Origin: Edaphochlamys debaryana
Lineage: Eukaryota; Chlorophyta; Chlorophyceae; Chlamydomonadales
Length of the DNA stretch: 64,000 bases
Direction: 5' to 3'
NCBI GenBank assembly: GCA_016858145.1
Contig: JAEHOE010000003.1
Span: 1,550,001-1,614,000, forward strand
Shown: positions 57,569-64,000 of the stretch, one piece after another
Layout: the number at the start of each line of letters is the position of its first letter
Numbering within the stretch: position 1 is the stretch's first letter
Notes under the pieces: model-generated
Told to the model about the DNA's origin: nothing
The model's database searches: none
Seen by the model: only the letters and a program-made list of their open reading frames with translations
Program-made: the position numbers and the translations under genes

Positions 57569-58463
57569 TCTGGGCTTCAACGTGACCGGAATGTCGGCCA
57601 TTGTGCAATAAGCATGGGGCACCAACAGAATGCATGAGCAATAAGGATGCTGACGCATGAGGATTAGGTGTGGTGGTGCCCCTCTTGCCGCCATGCACGT
57701 GTGGTGAGCCCATAATCTTGTCGGGTGCTACGTGCGTGATGTTTGGATTCATCCGTGATGATATGCTTTAACTATGATCCGTACATAACGCGCCGCCAAC
57801 TCGCATGGCATTCATTGTGTGAAGTAGCCGCGTAGCCTAGAAATGTGACCTCGCTTATGCGGAATGCTAAGATTCTGCGGAGACCGGGAGGTCTAGTGTA
57901 GCTTCCAAGACCTTAAGAGCGTAGGGACTAGAGCTGGAAAGAGGAGTCCAACTTGTCTAGAGTGGTGCTGAATCTAGTTAAGAGCCGTTGTCCGGCCCAT
58001 AGCAAGCCTCCACAGGGGGCTTTGCGATGGTGTCGGGGTTAGGGCACGGATCAGGGCGCTGTACTGTGCTGCGCTGCGAGACGCGCAACAGTCTCCACCT
58101 GTGTGCCCGGGAAGGGGCACCAAGCCTGCCTTGAGTGTTACATGAGGCGTGTGCACATGCGTCACGCGTCAAGCGCTTTGCACCCATAGCCGCCTGCCCT
58201 CCTCGTCGAGCTGGCCTGGCGTCGTAAGGACCAAGACGACGTGCCTAAGGAACTCGCTGGCCACAACGTGCACCACCGCAACCTCAGTAGACTGAAAGAT
58301 CTCGTTGTGTACATACCCCTTGTAAGCTCCCACTGCCCCACTCGCCTGGACTACCCCTCAGCACATCCGTCATTGCAGCATTCATACTTTTGGCTTTGCA
58401 AATGCTCGCATTCCTACTTCATCTAGGCTCTTGGCGGGCTCTTGCCCCCTCGCCAACAACATC
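57569..58463. other. Centre of the inverted duplication
   Basis: 895 bp between convergent stops; no supported gene. Holds both 3' UTRs. Candidate poly(A) signals: TGTAA at 58321-58325 for copy A and TTACA (minus-strand TGTAA) at 58138-58142 for copy B. Confidence 0.65.
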
Positions 58464-61400
58464 TCAAGACCGGTCTCTCCGCCGCTTCTTCATAAGCGGC
58501 CTCAGCGCCTCCTGCGCGTGCTGCCAGTGCCAGGTCTCGTTCATGGCCGCCCACGTGACCCACAGCTCCGTCATGTTGAGCGGCACCGCCCACAGCGGCT
58601 CGCGGGGGACGCCCCAGCCGCCTGGAGTAATTGGTGGGGGCGGGAGGGGCACCGGGGAGGAGGGGGCGTCAGATGTAAGAGGTCGGAAACTTGGGACAGC
58701 ACGTATGGGCGCGGCCAGCCTGCACAATAAGCCCAAATCCGCACCTCGGGCAACCCGGCCGCCCGCCTGACTCACTGTAAGGTCCATTCGTGCGGCGCTC
58801 CCACGCCTCGTTGATGCCCAGCAGGTGCGGCCGGTCGCCCGCGGCGCCCCAGCACGGGTGGTGCTTGGCACCCTGCGCAGCGATGGCCCCAGCGCCCGTG
58901 TCGAGGGTCACTAGGGACCGCTGCCGCAGGGCCGCCCAAGAGCCGCCCCCGGTGCTCGCACCGCCCTCGCCCTGTGCGTGTCCGTGCCCGCAGCACAGCT
59001 CCTCCAGGGTTGTGTTTACGGCCACGGGCACTGCGTGGGTGCGCATGTGCCAGTAGGCCGCCCACACCAGCGGGGGGCAGCCGGGCGTGGCGGGGGTGGT
59101 GGCGGAGATGGCGTGGAGCCAGGTGAGATTGTACGGCATCACAACGATCGACGGGAACTGCGCCGATCCGTCGTTGGGTGCGAAGGCCATGTGGTACTGC
59201 CGGGGAAGGAGGGCGTTGAGCGGGAGCGAAGGGGAGAGAACCACATCTCAAACCTGTCTTTCTCACGCCTGCAGAGCCCAGCCGGCAAGCCCACAGAGGC
59301 AAAGGGTGCGCACAATCGTTGCCATGACCCAGGAGCCCATGACCCAGGAGCCCAGGACCTGATGCCACGGAGCGCCAAGCCAACAGCACCCTCGGGGCTC
59401 ACCATGGTCCAGCTGCTGGGCATGGGCGGGGACACCAGCTCGTCCTGCACGGGGAGGGGGACGGTGCGGTCCGCTGGCGGTACTGGGCAGAGGTGCAGGT
59501 GCGCGCGGCAGGCAGTCACGCCAGGGTCACAGGCTCCTTCCGCTGGGCCGAGCCTGTATAAAGGCATGAGAGCTATGTCTCTCTGCGGCGAGAACCTCGC
59601 AAGGGGCAGGGTAGGGTGGGCTCACCCGCGGCGGCGCGTCGGCCCACATGTGTATCTCCCCAGTGACTCGGTGCTGCCTGCGACGCGGGGGAGAGGAATC
59701 CTGGGGCACGTGCACAGCCGCCGGCACCGGGTGGCCTGCAGCTTCCTAGGCCCGAGCTGCTGGGCAGGGTGGCCGGCGCACCCTCCCAACTCCAGACTCA
59801 TTCCACCCAGCTCTTCGCTTACCACAGGACTTGGCCCGAGGGGCTGAAGTGGGCTGCAGGGCGAGGCGGCGCGGGGCATTCAACCTCAGAACATAAAGAT
59901 TGCTGAACATCAGCAGCGACGGGGGTGAAAGGGTAGCAGTGCGTACGCCATGAGAATGCACATGCGATCCTTCTCCAGTCGGCAAGCGCGCGTTATCCCC
60001 TCACCGAGTGAGTTCATCCACCAGTGGCCCTGCGGAGAGGCGGCAAGATCACAAGGCGTGAGGCAAACAGAAGAACGAAGCGCAGGCGAACACTCAGCCG
60101 CCCAGCCCAACCTGGTTTCCCCAACCAGGCCCTACCTGCCGCAGGAGCTGCTTCTTGTCCGGGTGCCAGTCGAGGTTGGAGTCGTGCGTCCACACGCCCC
60201 CCGGGGGGACCGGCACCTGAGTAGGCAGGAATCACATGCTGACGACATGGCTGACCACTGACCACTGACCCTGCAGGTCTGGACCAAGTGGGGAGTCTGG
60301 GGACCACGGACTACGTCGGGGGCAGCATGGCTCCAAAGGCCGCACTGCGTGCCGACCCACATGGCACCCGCTCGGCCCCTGCCCGACCCACATCACCCCA
60401 CGCACCCCCCCTCACTCCCCCCCGCCCCCACCTGGTAGTACTCCGTGGGCTTGCCCGCCATGGCGAAGGCCACTCCAAAGGTATCCTTGTCGCCGTACAT
60501 GTAGTTGTACGTCAGGTCGTGGCCCATGGCGTTCATCCACCAGGCCCACTGGACGGCGGGGGGCAGGGGGCCCAGGACCTCAGTAGGAGGCACACGTGTC
60601 CCGCGAATGCGACACAGGCTCATGTACACGGCCCTCCGCATCCTCCTGCAATCCGCTATGGCCCCATCTAACTCCGGGGCCCACCTCCAGCATGTCCAGG
60701 TGCCGTGTGCGATCCACCATCATCGCACCGCTCTCTGCGTAGCGATTGAAGATGCCTTTGCCTGTAGCGATAAGGTCGTGGACCTGGTCCTGCAGACCTA
60801 GCAGCCTGGGGGACAGGGCGGGGAAAGCCAGGAAGCGGGCAAGGACGGGGTCACCACTCGGCCGTCACTCAACAGTCAAGCGCAGAGCAGCTAGAACAGA
60901 GTGTCGGGCTTGTTGAGTTATCATCGGCCCGCGATTCGCGGCTCACCTGTAAACCTTTTTCTGGAACATGCCCTCTCCGTACACGTCCCCCCAGAACATG
61001 TTGCCGTGCAGCTTGAACTCCTCCGAGTCAAAGAGGGAGTCGGGGCACACGGCGGGGACTACGTCGCTGTCCCACAGCAGGACCTCCTGTGAAGAGGAGA
61101 GTGGGCCAGGAGGGAAGGCTTAACCAGTGCATGCCAGAGCGCATCTGTCTCCGTCACGCACACCCCACACGTCCACAGAGTCGGAGAGCCCAGCCCACCT
61201 TGAAGGGCGCGGCAAGGAGACCGTAGGCCTTCAGGTTGAAGCCTTTGGACGGACCCTAAGGGCAGTTAGGCCGGCGGGAGCAGGGTGTCATTCGCTGGCA
61301 TACCCCAAGCCGGCACCCCTCGATAGCCCCTGCCTCTCCCTGCTTCCACCTTGTACCAGTGCCCGGGCAGAGACTCGTGCGCGCATGCGTCGTAGCCCGT

Positions 61401-62426
61401 AAGCGGCGCAAACTCCCGCTCCAAAAAGCTGGGGAGGACGGTGGTTGACACGTTAGTACTAGGAACATGATGGCATTTTTCAACGTATGGGCATTCCCCA
61501 CCTCCACACTGGTTCCAACATCTCGTCCTTGCCGCACCACACCAGCTGCACCGGGATGGTGCACCCCAGGTGGTGTCGCAGGGTGCGCAGAGCAACGATG
61601 GCCTGAGGGAGGTAGTGCTTGCCGCCTAGACACCAGCAGAAGTAAGGGGGGTCACAAAGGCGGTAAGCGTCATGCCGCCGTGTAGGACAAGCACGCACCC
61701 CGGCTTGCCCCGGCCTCCCCACCGGTCGGGATGACGATGCCCCGGTGGGGCGCGTTCGCCGCCGGCGGCTGGAACCTGTCCGACAGCAGGTAGTCCAGCA
61801 GCTTCTGCTTCATGGCCGTAACGCTGACGTTGGTCTTGGTGGTGGCAGCGGTCTGCACCCAGTACTGCAATGCACGGGGCAGTGAGGTGCGGAGTGAGGT
61901 GGGTTCAACAATGGAGTGGGGTGGGCATGTGGGCGGCGCCGCTGCGGCCCGTGCATAGCAGGAGCCTTAGTTATAGCAGAGGGAGGCACCTCAATTTCAC
62001 TCTCGTTCACCATTGCGCCATGTCCCTACGTACACGCTTGATGTCGTCGGCGTGGAGGGCGCGGGGCTGGGGCCTGTACTCGTGTTCCTGACTACTGCTT
62101 AAGGACCGCGCCTCGCCCGGCAGCTGCTTTGACTCCTGCATGGGGATGGTGGGCGTGTACCACCAGCCCCTGCCTAGAACGGCTAGGAGGACGGCGGTGA
62201 GGACAATCTGCAGCACCAAGGCCTGGGGGGCAGCGGCGACACGAGCGGGGCTGGGTAGGGTGGGGGGCACCAGGCCGTGCGGCGCGTTGACCCCCAGGTG
62301 CTCCGCCTTCAAACGCTCTCACGCAGACTGCATATTCTTGACGCAGCATTGCGACGGCGTGCTCACCGCGACCAACAAGCGGTTTCTGCCAGCGCCAGCC
62401 CATCCATCCCGAGTTCCGGAGGCCAT
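58464..62426 (-). CDS. GT71-like glycosyltransferase, copy B
   Basis: Paralogue of copy A on the opposite strand. Sixteen exons: 62367-62426, 62034-62222, 61723-61864, 61502-61625, 61350-61428, 61199-61255, 60947-61086, 60685-60805, 60432-60548, 60136-60216, 60005-60029, 59823-59853, 59626-59677, 59403-59444, 58776-59196, 58464-58621; 1839 bp, 612 residues, phases closing. Head (20 residues, ending RNRLLVA), membrane anchor (ALVLQIVLTAVLLAVLGRGWW) and stem differ from A. The catalytic part is almost the same, including LLWDSDV and WWMNAMGHDLTYNYMYGDKD, so it looks active. The large penultimate exon of A is split here by an extra intron (59197-59402) at phase 0; the two pieces, 42 and 421 bp, equal A's single 463-bp exon exactly. 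The C-terminus ends MKKRRRDRS, three residues longer in the last exon. Start chosen because ATG 62426 is in frame and gives the same LLVA junction as copies A and C. Confidence 0.82.
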
Positions 62427-63060
62427 CAGGTAAAGCGCTGACAATTCCTAGTGCAGCATGGATATGATCAGGTCGGTCAAACGAGGCCGGTGGGCCGAGA
62501 GCGCGCCGATGTCAAGGTCAATGCTTTGCGCTGGATGCAGTATCAGGGCAGCCTGATCGTGATGCTAGGTGCATTGTCAGCTGAGGATGTGCTGCTTGGT
62601 CTGGCTTGGTCTTGAGAGCGTTGCCCTACTGGTCGCAAGCGGGGTGCGCGGGGTCTTGGGATGGTATCAAGCGAGGGAGGCGCTCGCAATGGAACAACAA
62701 CTGTGTGGAGGTGGCAGTCCGGGGCGACCTCGCCCCGGGGTGACGCGGGGCAGCTGACAGTCGGTTGGCTGTCGGTTGGCCGTGGGACCTGCGCTCCTCC
62801 CGCCATCGCCACCATATGCCTGTCACACCCAGCCGCGTTTCTGAGCCAAGCATACACAAGATCAGGTGCTAGTCCCTAAAATCATTCAATCATCAAGCGC
62901 AGCGCTCGGGACCAGCTTGACACCTGGTGCAGCTCGTAGTGTGTTTCGCGCTTATACGCCTTACCTGCATCGCAATGGAAGAGCGGATATGACGCGCGCC
63001 CTGTATTGTCGATTGCAAGTCGACATCGCTTGACCACTTTGCTCGGCGAATTAGACCATC
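62427..63060. promoter_or_regulatory. Divergent intergenic region, copies B / C
   Basis: 634 bp between opposed start codons; presumably both promoters. No supported gene. Confidence 0.5.
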
Positions 63061-64000
63061 ATGACTTCACAAGTGGAGGCCCATAAGCACAACAACAACG
63101 CTCGGAAGGGGCTCCTTGTCGCGGTGCGCCGGTCGGGGCGCACTACAATCGGCTTTGTCGCGGCAGTGCCCCTTGCGCCGCTGCAGCGCTCATATGGCTT
63201 GTGCAGTTCGGCTCAGATGGCAGGCTCCGGGCAGGGTCGTGGGCGGCACGGACCACCGCCTTTGCCCCCCTTCCCACCCCGGCTACCGAGCTCTCCCGAA
63301 AACGGTGCTCAAATTCCCCCCTGCGGCAGATCGTGCTATGGCAAGGCATCCTGACGCTGGTCCTTGTGCTGGTCTTTGTGCACCGCGTCAAGCGGCCAGA
63401 CCATGGGTCAGACGCTGGTGCGCCAGGGAGAGCGAAGGTGGAAGCAGCCCAGTCATAGTTTTGGCGTGCTCCCCTCCGCACGTCTACTTTGCCAGTTGAC
63501 TGCTGCTTTACCCCGACTCTCGCCTCGCCTCGCACAGGTAATCTAGCAAGTGACGCCGCTGTGCTCCGAGCGGCCTACACGCGTACGGCAGTGCCCACGG
63601 GGGAGGCAAGCGCCGCAGGACGCGCTGCGACGCTGGCCGGGCAGGACCTTGCCGATGCCCAGGCGTGGGACTCGTCTTCATTGGGGCAAGAACTGCGGTC
63701 AGACGTGATCAAGCGGGTGCGTCAAGCAGGCGATCCCGTCAAGGGCGGGCACCCGCAAAGCACAGCTCTCGGCTTGGCTTACTGATGCCCGACCCCTCGA
63801 CCTGCTGCTGACCTCGCTTGTCCTGGGCCCCTAGGCGCCTCTGGGCGCCGCGGCAGGTCGCCGCTGTCCAGGGAGCCCCAGACGCGACGCAGCTCACACC
63901 ACCCCCCATGCGCCCGATGGTCTGTCCCCCATCCGCAGTTCTGGACCCCCACCACCGCCCAGGCGGGGGATCGCAGCGTTGAGGCCCTGCGGGAGCGGGT
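63061..64000 (+). CDS. GT71-like glycosyltransferase, copy C, 3' partial
   Basis: Start of a third, more diverged paralogue, cut by the window edge. Exons 63061-63123 (MTSQVEAHKHNNN..., ending GLLVA), 63330-63417 (anchor IVLWQGILTLVLVLVFVHRV), 63538-63716 (stem, ending SDVIKR) and 63939-64000+ (FWTPTTAQAGDRSVEALRER). Exon order, the LLVA junction before the anchor, the D-V-I/K-R junction and the YW/FW opening of exon 4 all mirror copies A and B, with consistent phases. The catalytic part lies outside, so activity cannot be judged. Confidence 0.75.

Larger units (their letters stand above)
53616..62426. repeat. Tail-to-tail inverted gene duplication (copies A and B)
   Basis: Genes 53616-57568 (+) and 58464-62426 (-) match exon for exon in inverted order around an ~0.9-kb centre. 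Most introns differ in sequence and length, but the intron after exon 8 and the last large exon are nearly identical. Confidence 0.92.

Noticed and set aside
58464..62426. Copy B as a pseudogene
   Set aside because: A full set of splice sites, an in-frame ATG at 62426 and an intact DxD give a closed 612-residue model.

Overview
The window reads as nuclear DNA of a GC-rich green alga, most likely from the volvocine / Chlamydomonadales group. Every recognisable protein is split by many short GT-AG introns. The gene set includes plastid proteins found in plants and green algae (HCF173, plant-type PYD1), an organellar leucyl-tRNA synthetase and a plant-type membrane protein. Candidate poly(A) signals have the TGTAA form used in this group. 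No species is claimed. I rebuilt exon models by hand from splice sites, reading phase and family similarity. Where lengths and phases are given, they close without frame errors, except in one linker of the first gene and in the cysteine-rich gene, where only modules are placed.

Layout: (1) 49-7056, minus: Strawberry-notch (SBNO) helicase-like protein, 3' end outside the window. (2) 7930-16226, plus: organellar leucyl-tRNA synthetase, 24 exons. (3) 18202-18794, minus: small LYR-motif protein. (4) 19313-26122, plus: UVRAG/VPS38-like autophagy protein with very long low-complexity inserts. (5) 27560-33276, minus: large secreted mosaic protein with EGF-like Cys modules, PAN-like modules, an SRCR domain, HYR repeats and a bacterial-type PxKF end domain; one module exon carries an in-frame stop. 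(6) 33277-37557: gene-poor block rich in repeats. (7) 37558-41430, plus: dihydropyrimidine dehydrogenase PYD1. (8) 43135-47116, minus: HCF173, the psbA translation factor. (9) 47506-52642, plus: type I membrane protein of the At1g75140 family. (10) 53616-57568 plus, 58464-62426 minus and 63061-64000+ plus: three paralogous GT71-like glycosyltransferases. The first two form a tail-to-tail inverted duplication; the third is cut by the window edge.

Most neighbours are divergent or convergent pairs with short gaps, suggesting shared promoters and abutting 3' ends. The genes do not form one pathway: they cover plastid photosystem II biogenesis, organellar translation, pyrimidine catabolism, membrane trafficking, cell-surface proteins and Golgi glycosylation.

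The most unusual signal recurs across unrelated genes. Short pieces that straddle an exon end and its splice site (or the stop codon) recur about 105-130 bp away inside the adjacent intron or 3' UTR. I see this in SBNO, the leucyl-tRNA synthetase, PYD1 and the At1g75140-like gene. It looks like a local habit of tandem duplication anchored on exon edges that lengthens introns and plants decoy splice sites. The glycosyltransferase pair adds a clean intron presence/absence difference and a patch of intron near-identity that suggests gene conversion.
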